From Oceanobacter antarcticus (GTDB lineage Bacteria; Pseudomonadota; Gammaproteobacteria; Pseudomonadales; Oceanobacteraceae): a DNA stretch of 64,000 nt. The number at the start of each line of letters is the position of its first letter. The first letter of the stretch is position 1. The stretch lies in the NCBI RefSeq assembly GCF_044962685.1, contig NZ_JBBKTX010000004.1:1-64000 (forward strand). Reading direction: 5' to 3'. The notes beneath the pieces were generated by a model. The model had not been told where the DNA came from, did not search any database, and saw nothing but the letters and a program-made list of their open reading frames with translations. Below are positions 52,732 through 62,233 of the stretch, piece by piece. The position numbers were made by a program, and so were the translations under genes.

Positions 52732-53319
52732 ATGCCTTGTTACAAAATCGATGGCGTGACACCAGTGGTTCATCCCAGTGCCTATGTCCATCCAACTGCC
52801 GTCCTGATTGGCGATGTGATCATCGGAGCACAATGCTACGTTGGCCCGGCCGCCTGTCTGCGTGGTGATTTCGGCCGCATCATTATGGAAGAAGGTGCCA
52901 ACATCCAGGATACCTGTGTGGTGCACGGCTTCCCGCAAAGCAGCACAATTATTCGTCGCCATGGCCATATCGGCCACGGCGCAGTGCTGCACGGCTGCAT
53001 TATTGGTGAAGATACCCTGATTGGCATGAATGCCGTGGTGATGGATGGTGCCGATATAGGTGCCGAGTCAATCGTCTCGGCCTCCTCCTTCATCAAAAAC
53101 CGTTTTACCTGTCCCCCGCGCTCCATGGTGATGGGCACGCCCGGTGTTATCAAACGTCAAGTCACGGATGATGAGCTACGCTGGAAACAGCTCGGCACGC
53201 AACAATATATCGAGCTGTCGCGTCGCTGCCTGAACAGCCTGGTAGAGTGCTTGCCACTGAATGCCGAAGAGCCGGATCGCCAGAGTTTCGTTGATACCGG
53301 CCACCGGCCAAAAATATAA
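52732..53319 (+). CDS. paaY: PaaY, gamma-carbonic-anhydrase-like hexapeptide-repeat protein
   Basis: A 195-residue left-handed beta-helix protein with hexapeptide repeats (HPTAVLIGDVIIGAQCYVGPAACLRGDFGRIIM and IGHGAVLHGCIIGEDTLIGMNAVVMDGADIGAES), and a helical C-terminus. In known pathways PaaY is a thioesterase that acts on dead-end CoA intermediates and supports detoxification with PaaI. AGGAG lies 8 nt before the ATG, and the gene begins 15 nt after paaN. Confidence 0.95.
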   Translation: MPCYKIDGVTPVVHPSAYVHPTAVLIGDVIIGAQCYVGPAACLRGDFGRIIMEEGANIQDTCVVHGFPQSSTIIRRHGHIGHGAVLHGCIIGEDTLIGMNAVVMDGADIGAESIVSASSFIKNRFTCPPRSMVMGTPGVIKRQVTDDELRWKQLGTQQYIELSRRCLNSLVECLPLNAEEPDRQSFVDTGHRPKI

Positions 53320-53609
53320 CCCAGCCCGTTCGCTGCTGTTCAGTTGGATAATAGATGCCAGCCTTCCGGGCTGGTAATCTTGACTGCTGTCGCGCTACTA
53401 CCATGAAGGCAGTCGCTGCAAACCCCCGACAGGTTATGCAGAATTTGCCAGGCACCGAGCTGTAAACATGGCCCCCAGATACCCATATAGTGCTCATAGA
53501 CCGCGCCCAGTTCTTGTCTAATTGTACTCGCTGCTGCGCGGAAACACCTTTGGAGGCCCTGTTAAACTGCCAGGTGCTGCTCCCGCTCTTCGACCGGAAT
53601 TTCTTGAAT

Positions 53610-54560
53610 ATGAAGTCACTGAACACATTGGACGCGGTGATCAAGCGCTTCCAGAACCAAACCCCTATTCGTGCCACCTCTCTGGTGATCACGATTTATG
53701 GCGATGCCATTGAACCACACGGGGGGACCGTCTGGCTGGGCAGCCTGATCAAACTGCTAGAGCCAATCGGGATCAACGAACGCCTGATGCGAACCACTAT
53801 TTTTCGTCTAACTCAGGACGGCTGGCTAATGAGTGACAAGGTGGGCCGACGTAGCTACTACAGCCTTACTGGGCCGGGCCGACGTAAGTTCGAACAAGCG
53901 TTTCGCCGCGTTTACAGTGCAAAGTCTGCCGCCTGGGACGGCTCCTGGTCACTGATTCTCATCCAGCAGCTCAGCCCTGAACAGCGCAAGCAATTGCTGG
54001 ATGAACTCGAATGGCAGGGATTTGGTGTGCTATCACCTGGTTTACTTGGCAGCCCCCGAGCTAACCCTGCAGAAGTCAACTCCGCGCTCTCGTCGCTGGG
54101 GGTCAGCGACAGGGTAGTGCTGTTTAATACCTCTGCTCGGGAAGAGCTCGCAGGGAAACCAATCCGAATGCTGGTGCGCGACAGCTGGGGCCTGCCTGAT
54201 ATGGGAGCCCGCTATCAAGACTTTATCGACCTGTTCCGGCCAATGTGGCAGGAATTGAACGACAACAAGGGGCGGGATCAACAGGCCTGCTTTTTGGCGC
54301 GCATACTGCTGATTCATGAATACCGTAAACTGGTATTGCGTGACCCCCTGTTACCCGAAGAATTGCTGCCCGGAGACTGGGAAGGCCGCGCAGCCAGGCA
54401 ACTGTGCCGCAATATTTATCGCAGCCTGACCCCCTATGCCGAGCAATGGATTGCCGAACAACTGGAGACCGCCGAAGGGCCATTGCCAGCAGCATCGGCC
54501 ACCTTCTACCGGCGTTTTGATGGTCTGGAGAAATATTCTGCCCAAGAGTTGGCGGATTAG
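53610..54560 (+). CDS. paaX: Transcriptional repressor PaaX
   Basis: A 316-residue GntR-like repressor. The N-terminal winged helix (ATSLVITIYGDAIEPHGGTVWLGSLIKLLEPIGINERLMRTTIFRLTQDGWL) is followed by the PaaX C-terminal domain (SWSLILIQQLSPEQRKQLLDELEWQGFG). Phenylacetyl-CoA is the known inducer. The ATG at 53610 fits the family start and has GGAA about 10 nt upstream; an earlier start is not supported. About 290 nt separates it from paaY, and no terminator or clear promoter was recognised in the gap. It is the likely ligand-sensing protein for the three operators. Confidence 0.93.
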   Translation: MKSLNTLDAVIKRFQNQTPIRATSLVITIYGDAIEPHGGTVWLGSLIKLLEPIGINERLMRTTIFRLTQDGWLMSDKVGRRSYYSLTGPGRRKFEQAFRRVYSAKSAAWDGSWSLILIQQLSPEQRKQLLDELEWQGFGVLSPGLLGSPRANPAEVNSALSSLGVSDRVVLFNTSAREELAGKPIRMLVRDSWGLPDMGARYQDFIDLFRPMWQELNDNKGRDQQACFLARILLIHEYRKLVLRDPLLPEELLPGDWEGRAARQLCRNIYRSLTPYAEQWIAEQLETAEGPLPAASATFYRRFDGLEKYSAQELAD

Positions 54561-54572
54561 TAGCTCAACCGT

Positions 54573-55580
54573 TTATTTATGCCGCGCCAACAACCGATAG
54601 CTCTCCATCCGGTCGTAATGACTGTGCGTCACGGTGACCAGGGCAAATTCCTGGCAGTCAAACGTCTGGCTCAGTTGTTCCATCTCGGCCAGACACTGAT
54701 CCGCAGTACCGACGGTATAGCCACTGAGAATATGGTCGTAGTCGGCCTGCGCAGACGGCGACATTTGCCGGTAGCGATCCTGCACCTGCTCGGGTGTCAG
54801 GAAATTTTCCGGCGTGCCTTGCTGTGCTGTCATTTTACGATAGACCGCCGTACCAGCCCGAAGCTTTGCCTCTGCTTCCGTCTCGGCACAGATACAGGCA
54901 ATGCCGAGCAGTTTGTTGGGTTGGCGCTGATGACCGGCTTTTTGCCACGCTTGCTGCCAGCCTTCAAAAATCGACGGGTGACAGTGATCCGGGGCAATAA
55001 ATCGCGCCAATGCCAGGTCGTAACCCAGCTTGCCAGCCAGTCCGGCACTGCCGCCACTGGAACCCAGCATCCAGCGCTCAGGGGTTGGCTCGTTGTCTGG
55101 CATCACACTGAGGCTGTGAAACGGGTTATTGGCTGGCACGGTGCCGTCCAGAAACTGCCCCAACAGCTGCGCTTGCTGCTCATAGGCATCACCATGTAAC
55201 GGGCGATAGGGATAGGCCAGTGCCGCTGAACTTAAACCGGAACCACCCGGTGCCCGTCCGACGCCGAGGTCAATGCGGTCAGGATACAGGGTGGCGAGCA
55301 TGCGGAAGCACTCTGCCACTTTTAACGGGCTGTAATGACTCAGCATCACGCCACCACTGCCAACACGGATACGGCGCGTCTGGGCTGCAATGGTCGCAAC
55401 CAGTATTTCCGGACAGGGGTTGGCAAAGTGAATGCTGTCGTGATGTTCGGCCACCCAATAACGGTGGTAACCCAGTTCATCGCACATCCGTGCCAGTTCG
55501 AGGGTGAGCTCCGGTGCTTCCCTGCGGCTATGGGAACCGTGAACCGGTGACTGATCGACAACCGAGAGTTTGATATTCAT
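54573..55580 (-). CDS. LLM-class flavin-dependent oxidoreductase (luciferase-like)
   Basis: A 335-residue protein with the alpha/beta TIM barrel pattern of luciferase-like monooxygenases: MNIKLSVVDQSPV, YWVAEHHDSIHFANPCPEIL, RRIRVGSGGVMLSHYSPLKVAECF and RIDLGVGRAPGGSG. It corresponds to the YhbW/MsnO-like group 1 type. It uses reduced FMN from a separate reductase. It is convergent with paaX, with 12 nt between stops, and no pathway link is shown. Confidence 0.88.
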   Translation of the reverse strand: MNIKLSVVDQSPVHGSHSRREAPELTLELARMCDELGYHRYWVAEHHDSIHFANPCPEILVATIAAQTRRIRVGSGGVMLSHYSPLKVAECFRMLATLYPDRIDLGVGRAPGGSGLSSAALAYPYRPLHGDAYEQQAQLLGQFLDGTVPANNPFHSLSVMPDNEPTPERWMLGSSGGSAGLAGKLGYDLALARFIAPDHCHPSIFEGWQQAWQKAGHQRQPNKLLGIACICAETEAEAKLRAGTAVYRKMTAQQGTPENFLTPEQVQDRYRQMSPSAQADYDHILSGYTVGTADQCLAEMEQLSQTFDCQEFALVTVTHSHYDRMESYRLLARHK

Positions 55581-56096
55581 TCGAGATCCTGTGTAAAGCG
55601 TGTCTGTGCTGGGCTTGCCAATGTGGATGGCGGACAGCCGTCTGGCTAAATGATACCCATACCGACGTGCCAGAGGGACTGCGCGAGGTCATCCAGACGG
55701 AATAATGTAATCCTGTTTTCAGGATATCAACACCAACAGCGGCAGCCGACGCTGGTCTTGAATACATCAAAATAGGCCAAGTGCGATAAAAAATACACCC
55801 CAAAAATCGGTAAAAACGGCAGTGGATATGGAATAAATTAGCCTTGTGAGGTGACGTTTAACCCAGATAAGTGCAGCAGTCGTGGTGCTTTTATATGCCT
55901 GCCACCCAAGAGCCTACCGGTTTATCACTCAAAACCAGGCATTTGGAAGCCCGTTTCCGCGAGTTATAAAGGGCCATTTTTGGGTGATATAAATCCCGTT
56001 TCATTCGCAGGAATACAGGCTGTTTTTTATACCGTCAATTCGACTATGGGTATCAATCGGGGTAAAGTGAAATAATAACAATAAAAGAGAATTCGC
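55581..56096. other. Noncoding region between LLM gene and AraC gene
   Basis: No gene is supported in these 516 bp. The two flanking genes diverge, so both promoters should be here. A 16-nt perfect palindrome ATCCTGTTTTCAGGAT (55710-55725) is the only structure that stands out and may be an operator or small hairpin. The part from 56030 to 56096 is AT-rich and carries AAGAGA near the AraC start. Confidence 0.55.
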
Positions 56097-57056
56097 ATGT
56101 TACACAGCGTACTCAATAATTCAGCCGTCTGTATCAACACCACACCGGATGAGGTATCCAACCATGTCAACAAACATGTGGGGCGTCATCGTCTGGAGCT
56201 GATGGGACCAGAAATCTCGCGTTCGCAACTGTCGTTGTGCCAGTTTTCCGACCTGTCACTGTCGCGTATCTGTTATGGCAACAAGGTTCGCGTGGCCTGT
56301 CCTGACCTTGAAGATATTTATCACTTTCAGATTGTTATGCGCGGTGAATGTCAGTGGCGCTTTTCCGATACCGATATGGTATTAACCAGCGGTCAGGCGC
56401 TGATGATGAATCCGGGTGAAAAAATCGATCTTCTTTACAGCGATGATTGTGAAAAGCTGATCGTTAAAATCCCTCGAGAAGTTATTAATAACACTTGTGT
56501 CGAATTTGCCGGGCGGCTGCCCAAAAGTGGCATTCTGTTTGAACGTAAAGTACGGGATATTCGCCAGTCGCAATCTTTTTTATCCTGTATTGAAGCGGTG
56601 TTTTATGAAGCCAGCGAAGAATCCGAGCTCAGTCTGAATGGTATTTCCTCCAGCTACCGCGACCTGCTGGTGCAGAAGCTGCTGAACACTTTTCAAAGTA
56701 ACCTGATGGATGTGATGCCCCCCACCACCCCAGAAGATAAAACCATACAACGGGTGTTAGGCTACATTGATACTAATATCAAGGAAAACCTGACCGTCGA
56801 AGAGTTATCGGCCGTTGCGGGTATCAGTGTGCGCAAGCTGTATTCCCTGTTTGCCAATGGCTTGTCGACCACTCCCAAACGTTACATCAAACAGGCCAAG
56901 CTGCTCGCTATCCATCGCGAGCTGAAAAGCAACCGGGCGATTCGGAACGTTACCGAAGCGGCCATGGATTATTCGGTAACGCACTTGGGGCGTTTTTCTT
57001 CCGAGTACAAGGACACTTTTGGTGAGCTGCCGTCGGTGACCTTAAAGGCGCGTTAG
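56097..57056 (+). CDS. AraC-family regulator
   Basis: A 319-residue protein with a cupin-like sensor half (about 1-190; WRFSDTDMVLTSGQALMMNPGEKIDLL) and a C-terminal AraC DNA-binding domain. HTH 1 is LTVEELSAVAGISVRKLYSLFANGL and HTH 2 is RNVTEAAMDYSVTHLGRFSSEYKDTFGELPS. The layout resembles AraC proteins that sense aromatic or carbonyl compounds through an AraC_binding_2-type domain. It is convergent with the Liv-type importer and is its closest regulator. AAGAGA lies 8 nt before the ATG. Confidence 0.88.
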   Translation: MLHSVLNNSAVCINTTPDEVSNHVNKHVGRHRLELMGPEISRSQLSLCQFSDLSLSRICYGNKVRVACPDLEDIYHFQIVMRGECQWRFSDTDMVLTSGQALMMNPGEKIDLLYSDDCEKLIVKIPREVINNTCVEFAGRLPKSGILFERKVRDIRQSQSFLSCIEAVFYEASEESELSLNGISSSYRDLLVQKLLNTFQSNLMDVMPPTTPEDKTIQRVLGYIDTNIKENLTVEELSAVAGISVRKLYSLFANGLSTTPKRYIKQAKLLAIHRELKSNRAIRNVTEAAMDYSVTHLGRFSSEYKDTFGELPSVTLKAR

Positions 57057-57136
57057 ACCTGCTGTCTTTTATCCAACGCACCAACAGCCCTTGACCATTT
57101 TCAAATTACTCGCCAATTTACTTGCGAGACCTATCT

Positions 57137-57177
57137 GTGAGAGCGGGATGCTGCGCTTGCTGCACCCCGCCACTCAC
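57137..57177. terminator. Hairpin between convergent araC and livF
   Basis: GTGAG-A-GCGGG (57137-57147) pairs with CCCGC-CA-CTCAC (57166-57177) around an 18-nt loop. Read on the plus strand it is followed by ATTTAATTT. It probably ends transcription from the AraC gene and possibly from livF on the other strand. Confidence 0.5.
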
Positions 57178-57184
57178 ATTTAAT

Positions 57185-57895
57185 TTAAACACTCAGATGG
57201 GTTTCCACCGTTTCCAGATCACTCAGTAACTCTGCCGTATCACCGTCAAAGACCACCTGCCCCTTCACCAGTACAACGTGCCGATCACACAAGTTTTTCA
57301 AGACCTGGATGTTTTTGTCAACGATCAGCGTAGACATGCCGCTGTCTTTGATATGAGCAATCACCTCCCAGATCTCCTTACGAATCAACGGTGCCAATCC
57401 CTCGGTGGCCTCGTCCAGAATCAACAAGTCCGGGTTGGTCAGTAACGCCCGTCCGATCGCCAGCATTTGTTGCTCACCACCAGACAACTGGGTGCCCAGG
57501 TTGGTCAGGCGTTCGGCCAGCCGGGGAAAGGTTTCCAGTACCCGGTCGTAATGCCATTCCTGCTGACCATTGGTGCCTGGCCGGGCAGCCAACTGCAAAT
57601 GCTCTTTCACGCTCAGGTTATGGAACATACCACGGCCTTCTGGCACATAGGCAATGCCCTGGCGCATGCGCTTCCAGGTCGGCAGTGTACTCAGGTCGGA
57701 GCCATTAAACAGCACCTCGCCACCGCGAGGAGTGACCAGCCCGAGCACAGATTTCAGTGTGGTGGTTTTGCCCATGCCATTACGTCCCATCAGGCTCATC
57801 GCCTGCCCGGCTTCGAGGGTAAAATCGACGCCGTGTAAAATGTGGCTTTCACCGTAAAAGGTGTGCAAGCCACGAACAGTCAGTAGTTGTGTCAT
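57185..57895 (-). CDS. livF: Branched-chain amino acid-type ABC transporter ATPase LivF
   Basis: A 236-residue ATPase: Walker A GRNGMGKTT near residue 38, ABC signature LSGGEQQMLAIGRALL near 140 and Walker B LLILDEATEGLAP. The spacing and length are those of LivF. Its start overlaps the LivG stop by one base, so the pair is co-translated. The substrate of the importer need not be an amino acid; related Liv systems in aromatic degraders import aromatic or short-chain carboxylic acids. Confidence 0.92.
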   Translation of the reverse strand: MTQLLTVRGLHTFYGESHILHGVDFTLEAGQAMSLMGRNGMGKTTTLKSVLGLVTPRGGEVLFNGSDLSTLPTWKRMRQGIAYVPEGRGMFHNLSVKEHLQLAARPGTNGQQEWHYDRVLETFPRLAERLTNLGTQLSGGEQQMLAIGRALLTNPDLLILDEATEGLAPLIRKEIWEVIAHIKDSGMSTLIVDKNIQVLKNLCDRHVVLVKGQVVFDGDTAELLSDLETVETHLSV

Positions 57896-58656
57896 CAGAT
57901 TACCTCGTCGCCCTGGCCCAGATATGCCTCTTTTACCCGCACATCATTGCGGACTTCCTCGACCGTGCCGGTCACCAGATGCTGGCCGTTCACCATCACG
58001 GTCAGCTGATCCGACAGCTCGAAGACGGCATCCATATCGTGTTCTACCAGTACAATGCAGTAGTCTGTTTTCAGGGTTTGTAGCAGCTCGATAATCAGCC
58101 GGGATTCTTCATGACCCATCCCTGCCATCGGTTCATCCAGCAGTAATACCGATGGCGCAGTGGCCAGCACCATGGCGATTTCCAGCTGCCGCTGCTCGCC
58201 GTAACTGATTTGCGCCGCGACGGTATCACGACGGTGACCCAGGCCGACCCGGAGCAGCGCTTCGTCTGCCATCTCGATCAGCAGCTTGTCGCGATTGCGC
58301 ATGGCAAAGATATTGAAACTGCCACCGGTACGACGCTGGGCCGCCACGCAGCAGTTTTCCAGGCAGGTCGCCTGTGGATAGATATTGGTTTTCTGGAAGC
58401 CACGGCCAATGCCCCGACGGACAAATTCATAGCCACGAATATCCTCAATGGCATCACCCTGATGCAGAATTCGACCACTGGTAGGCTTATAGGCACCGCA
58501 GAGCATGTTCAGCAAGGTGCTCTTGCCCGCACCGTTGGGGCCAACAATGCCGTGTAATGACTTGTCATGAAAAGCCAGATTCATATTGTCGAGCGCTTTC
58601 AAGCCGCCCCAGTATTTACACAAACCTTCGGTTTGCAGCACGATATCCTGACTCAT
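57895..58656 (-). CDS. livG: Branched-chain amino acid-type ABC transporter ATPase LivG
   Basis: A 253-residue ATPase with Walker A GPNGAGKSTLLNM near residue 38, signature ISYGEQRQLEIAMVLA near residue 157 and Walker B SVLLLDEPMAGMGHEE. The GxGxLG-type tail is replaced by VKEAYLGQGDEVI, as usual for LivG. Start overlaps the livM stop. Confidence 0.93.
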   Translation of the reverse strand: MSQDIVLQTEGLCKYWGGLKALDNMNLAFHDKSLHGIVGPNGAGKSTLLNMLCGAYKPTSGRILHQGDAIEDIRGYEFVRRGIGRGFQKTNIYPQATCLENCCVAAQRRTGGSFNIFAMRNRDKLLIEMADEALLRVGLGHRRDTVAAQISYGEQRQLEIAMVLATAPSVLLLDEPMAGMGHEESRLIIELLQTLKTDYCIVLVEHDMDAVFELSDQLTVMVNGQHLVTGTVEEVRNDVRVKEAYLGQGDEVI

Positions 58657-59615
58657 TTACGACGCTCCACCAGGTTCTCGATAAAGCCGGCAATACCGGA
58701 CTTAAACGCCATTACCATAGCGATAATCATCAAGCCCATCGGCAACAGCCAGTGCTCGGTCATATGCTCAAAAATATAATGTAAGCCTTCGTACACTGCC
58801 GTTCCCAGAATCGCACCGTAAATACTGCCCATCCCACCCAGAATCGACATCACCAACGCCGACCCGGAAGTTTGCCAGGACATCATCGACGGATTGACGT
58901 ATCCGTACTGCAGCGCAAACAAATAGCCTGCGTACGATGCCAGCGCCGACGCCATCACGTAGCTGATCAGCCGAAACAGAAACACGTTGTAACCCAGCGC
59001 CGTGGTGCGATCGGGATTGTTTTTTACCGCATCCATAATGCGACCGAAGCGCGATGCCAGCACCAGCTTCCAGAATGCCATGCAGTTGAATAACGACAGC
59101 AAACAGAAGTAGTAAAAATGAATTGGATCATCAAGGTCAAAAAATGCCAGGCCGAACAGGCTGGTATCCGGTTTCACCAGAATAAACAGACCGTCGTTAC
59201 CGCCAAAATGGATGGAGTCAGAGAAAAAGTAGAAGCACATCTGGGCAATCGCCAGTGTAATCATAATCATATAGATACCGCTGGTACGCAGCACAATCAC
59301 CCCGACCACCAGTGCAATAGCCGCTGCCAGCACACAGATATAAAAGGTATACACCCAGAAGTTCACGGCCTCGTATTCCGGCGCAATCATAAAAAACAGA
59401 TAACCGCCCAGGCCATAAAACATCGAATGGCCCAGGGTGATCATGCCGCAGCGGCCCACCAGATAATCCAGCGACATCACAAAGATGGCGAAAATCAGTA
59501 CCGTGGTCAGCTTGTTGACATAGAAGACGTTCTGCTCCAGAAATAATGGCAGCAGCAACGCCAGCGGAAAGAACAGCCAGACGAACAGCTGTTCGGTCTT
59601 GTTGGTAAAAAACAT
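58653..59615 (-). CDS. livM: Branched-chain amino acid-type ABC transporter permease LivM
   Basis: A 320-residue membrane protein with about ten helices and the conserved LivM loops RCGMITLGHSMFYGLGGYLF, GRIMDAVKNNPDRTTALGYN and TSGSALVMSILGGMGSIYGAILG. It forms the translocation channel with LivH. It lies 15 nt after livH. Confidence 0.93.
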   Translation of the reverse strand: MFFTNKTEQLFVWLFFPLALLLPLFLEQNVFYVNKLTTVLIFAIFVMSLDYLVGRCGMITLGHSMFYGLGGYLFFMIAPEYEAVNFWVYTFYICVLAAAIALVVGVIVLRTSGIYMIMITLAIAQMCFYFFSDSIHFGGNDGLFILVKPDTSLFGLAFFDLDDPIHFYYFCLLSLFNCMAFWKLVLASRFGRIMDAVKNNPDRTTALGYNVFLFRLISYVMASALASYAGYLFALQYGYVNPSMMSWQTSGSALVMSILGGMGSIYGAILGTAVYEGLHYIFEHMTEHWLLPMGLMIIAMVMAFKSGIAGFIENLVERRK

Positions 59616-59630
59616 CGCGAAATACCGCCC

Positions 59631-60494
59631 TTAGTTGGAAAACAGGCCTTGCGGCTTGATCAGCAGAATCACCGCCATCAGGATATAAACCACCATTGAC
59701 GCCACGCCGGGGAACAGCACCGACGCAAAGGTATCGACAATGCCCACCATCAGCGCCGCCACAAAGGCTCCCTTGATCGACCCCATGCCACCAATCACCA
59801 CCACCACAAAACAGGTAATCAGCACGTGCTCGCCCATACCAGGCACAATCGATGCAATAGGTGCGGAAATCACCCCGGCCAGCGCCGCCAGCATCACCCC
59901 GGCACCAAAGACGATGGTATAGAGACGGTTGATATCCACGCCCAGACACTCGACCATCTCGCGGTTGGATTCACCGGCACGGATCAACATCCCCAGCCGG
60001 GTGCGGTTGATCACCAGATACAGGGCAGCCGCCAGCACCAGACAAAGCACAGCAACGAACAGTCGATAGACGGGATACTCCACCAGTTCGGTGAGCCGGA
60101 TCGAACCACTCAGCAACTCGGGCACATCCACCCCGAGAGAGTCATTTCCCCAGAGCAGACTCTGCAGTGCGTTAAACACAAAAATCATACCGATGGTCAG
60201 CAACACCTGATCAAGGTGGTTACGTTTGTACAGACGGCAGATCAGTGTCTTTTCAATGACGACACCCAGCGCCAGTGCAACCGCCGCTGACAACAATGCA
60301 CCCAGCAAAAAGCTGTCGGTATGCTGGGTGAAATACCAGGCCAGGTAAGCCCCGACCATATACATCGAGCCGTGAGCCAGGTTGAGAATTCCCATCACCC
60401 CGAACACCAGCGTCAACCCTGATGCAATCAGAAACAGCAGCAAACCGTACTGCACACCATTCAGCAGCTGCACAAGAAATATTGCGAAATCCAT
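59631..60494 (-). CDS. livH: Branched-chain amino acid-type ABC transporter permease LivH
   Basis: A 287-residue membrane protein with about eight helices. LivH features are LLNGVQYGLLLFLIASGLTLVFGVMGILNLAHGSMYMVGAYL at the start and VVVIGGMGSIKGAFVAALMVGIVDTF near the end. It lies 92 nt after the binding-protein gene. Confidence 0.93.
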   Translation of the reverse strand: MDFAIFLVQLLNGVQYGLLLFLIASGLTLVFGVMGILNLAHGSMYMVGAYLAWYFTQHTDSFLLGALLSAAVALALGVVIEKTLICRLYKRNHLDQVLLTIGMIFVFNALQSLLWGNDSLGVDVPELLSGSIRLTELVEYPVYRLFVAVLCLVLAAALYLVINRTRLGMLIRAGESNREMVECLGVDINRLYTIVFGAGVMLAALAGVISAPIASIVPGMGEHVLITCFVVVVIGGMGSIKGAFVAALMVGIVDTFASVLFPGVASMVVYILMAVILLIKPQGLFSN

Positions 60495-60586
60495 AAAAGC
60501 GATCGCCTTGAAGAGTCATTCAGAAACTCCACCAGCTGCACTCACCTCGCAACACCCGAGCGGTACAACCAGCGGAGGATGATCAG

Positions 60587-61759
60587 TTACTGCTTGCAAC
60601 CGCGAGCCGGGTCTTCCAATGCCTTGGCGGCAATACCGGACACCTTGTTAACGCCATTCTCAACCGTACGGAGATAAATGGTCTGGATCGGGTTGTGGGC
60701 TTTGGAGAAGTGGAACTCGCCACGGGGACTGGGAATCACTGCCGCTTCCATGACCCGGATCAGGGCATCACGGTCACTGATATTGCCGTTCAACTGGTCA
60801 ACCGCCTGGGCGATCAGCAAACCGGTATCAAAACCCTGCACGCCGTACAGATCAGCGTCTTTGCCAAACTCGGCTTTGTACGCGGCACGGAAAGCGTGGT
60901 TCGCCGGATTATCCAGCTCGTCGGCATAATGCAAACCCGTGACAATCCCTTCAGCAGCATCACCCTGAGCGGCCAACGTGCCTTCGGTCAGGAAACCGGA
61001 ACCCAACAGCGGAATCTTGCCGCTCAGACCCATGGCATCGTAGTCCTTGACGAACTTCACCGCGCCACCACCAGCAAAAAACACAAACACCGCATCCGGC
61101 TTCAGCGAGGCAATTTCAGTGATATACGACTGAAACTCGGTTTTCGGAAACGGCACCATAATCTGCTTCAGCACCTTGCCGCCGCCCTTGGTAAACGACT
61201 CTTCAAACGCCGCCAGGCTCTCCTTGCCAAAACCGTAGTTCCAGCTCATGGTCACTACCTTCTTGTAACCCCGGTCGAGTGCCACCTGGCCCATCGGATA
61301 CGACGGCTGCCAGGCAGAAAATGAGGTGCGGAACACATTCGGCGCACACCAAGGGCCCGTCGCTGCATTGGCACCAGCATTAGGAATAATCACAATCGGC
61401 TTTTTATTACGCAGCACTTTCAGCATCCCCATCGCCACCCCGGAATGCACCGGGCCAACAATAAAGTCCGCGTCTTTCTGACTCATCAGCGACGTTGCGA
61501 TTTCCGGCGCGCGATCAGGCCTGGCCTCGGTATCCATCTCAATATATTCAATGGTACGGCCATGCAGTTTGTCGGCGTTTTGTTCCAGCGCCATCTTCAA
61601 ACCATTACGACCGGCATCTCCCAGCGCAGCGTACACACCACTGAACGGCAACATGATACCGACACGGATCGGCTCATCCTTGGCCACTGCAGAAGCGCTA
61701 GACAACACGGAAGAAAGCAACACCGCACCGGCGGTGAGGAGGGATTTATAGTGATTCAT
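60587..61759 (-). CDS. Periplasmic ligand-binding protein of the Liv-type importer
   Basis: A 390-residue protein with a signal peptide (YKSLLTAGAVLLSSVLSSASAVA) and the type I periplasmic binding fold: IRVGIMLPFSGVYAALGDAGRNGLKMALEQ, DFIVGPVHSGVAMGMLKVL and FRTSFSAWQPSYPMGQVALDRG. The domain order and length match the aromatic/amide-binding group of Liv-type receptors better than LivJ/LivK, but the ligand is unknown. The ATG at 61759 is used because it starts the signal peptide. First gene of the importer operon, with livHMGF following. Confidence 0.9.
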   Translation of the reverse strand: MNHYKSLLTAGAVLLSSVLSSASAVAKDEPIRVGIMLPFSGVYAALGDAGRNGLKMALEQNADKLHGRTIEYIEMDTEARPDRAPEIATSLMSQKDADFIVGPVHSGVAMGMLKVLRNKKPIVIIPNAGANAATGPWCAPNVFRTSFSAWQPSYPMGQVALDRGYKKVVTMSWNYGFGKESLAAFEESFTKGGGKVLKQIMVPFPKTEFQSYITEIASLKPDAVFVFFAGGGAVKFVKDYDAMGLSGKIPLLGSGFLTEGTLAAQGDAAEGIVTGLHYADELDNPANHAFRAAYKAEFGKDADLYGVQGFDTGLLIAQAVDQLNGNISDRDALIRVMEAAVIPSPRGEFHFSKAHNPIQTIYLRTVENGVNKVSGIAAKALEDPARGCKQ

Positions 61760-62233
61760 AATTCTGCCTGAGTTCTTATTATTGAGTTGTACGACCATTT
61801 AAAGCCGCCACACCTCAGGCAAATAGCCAATTTGTGCAGCCCTCTATCCCCTCCTTGCACAGAGCGGATAAACTGGCTTGCAGAGGTAACAACTGTCATT
61901 CAGGGCTACCAGTACCGCGCATGATTTACCGTGCTGGAAAGTAAACGACACCCTCTGTTTAATGCACGATAACGGCATAAAGGCGCATCCCGGATGACCA
62001 CCGCTATTGATGACCAACACGACCAGCAAACGCTGGAACTGCAGACCTACCAGCAATTGGCTCCAAATCCATGGTGTCACGGGCCTTAAATAGCGAACAC
62101 AGCTTGAGTAAAGATCCTATCCAGGCGTTAAGTGAACGGTTTGAAATAAATACGGGACTTTTGTGACGCTACGCCGATGGGCTAGGAGCCTGCTGGATAG
62201 GTTGTATGAGAAGGCGGCGCTTGCGAATTGATA
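61760..62233. other. Noncoding region between importer and Septu-like locus
   Basis: No gene is supported in these 474 bp. A 31-codon plus-strand frame from 61994 (MTTAIDDQHDQQTLEL...) has no ribosome site and no recognised family. The part from about 62080 to 62230 could be a decayed gene end, since a plus-strand frame ending near 62223 reads SLLDRLYEKAALAN, but its origin is not recognised. The promoter of the importer must lie near 61780-61850. Confidence 0.45.

Noticed and set aside
61994..62089. Small plus-strand frame MTTAIDDQHDQQ...
   Set aside because: It has no ribosome site, no recognised family and stops after 31 codons; noted only in the intergenic entry.
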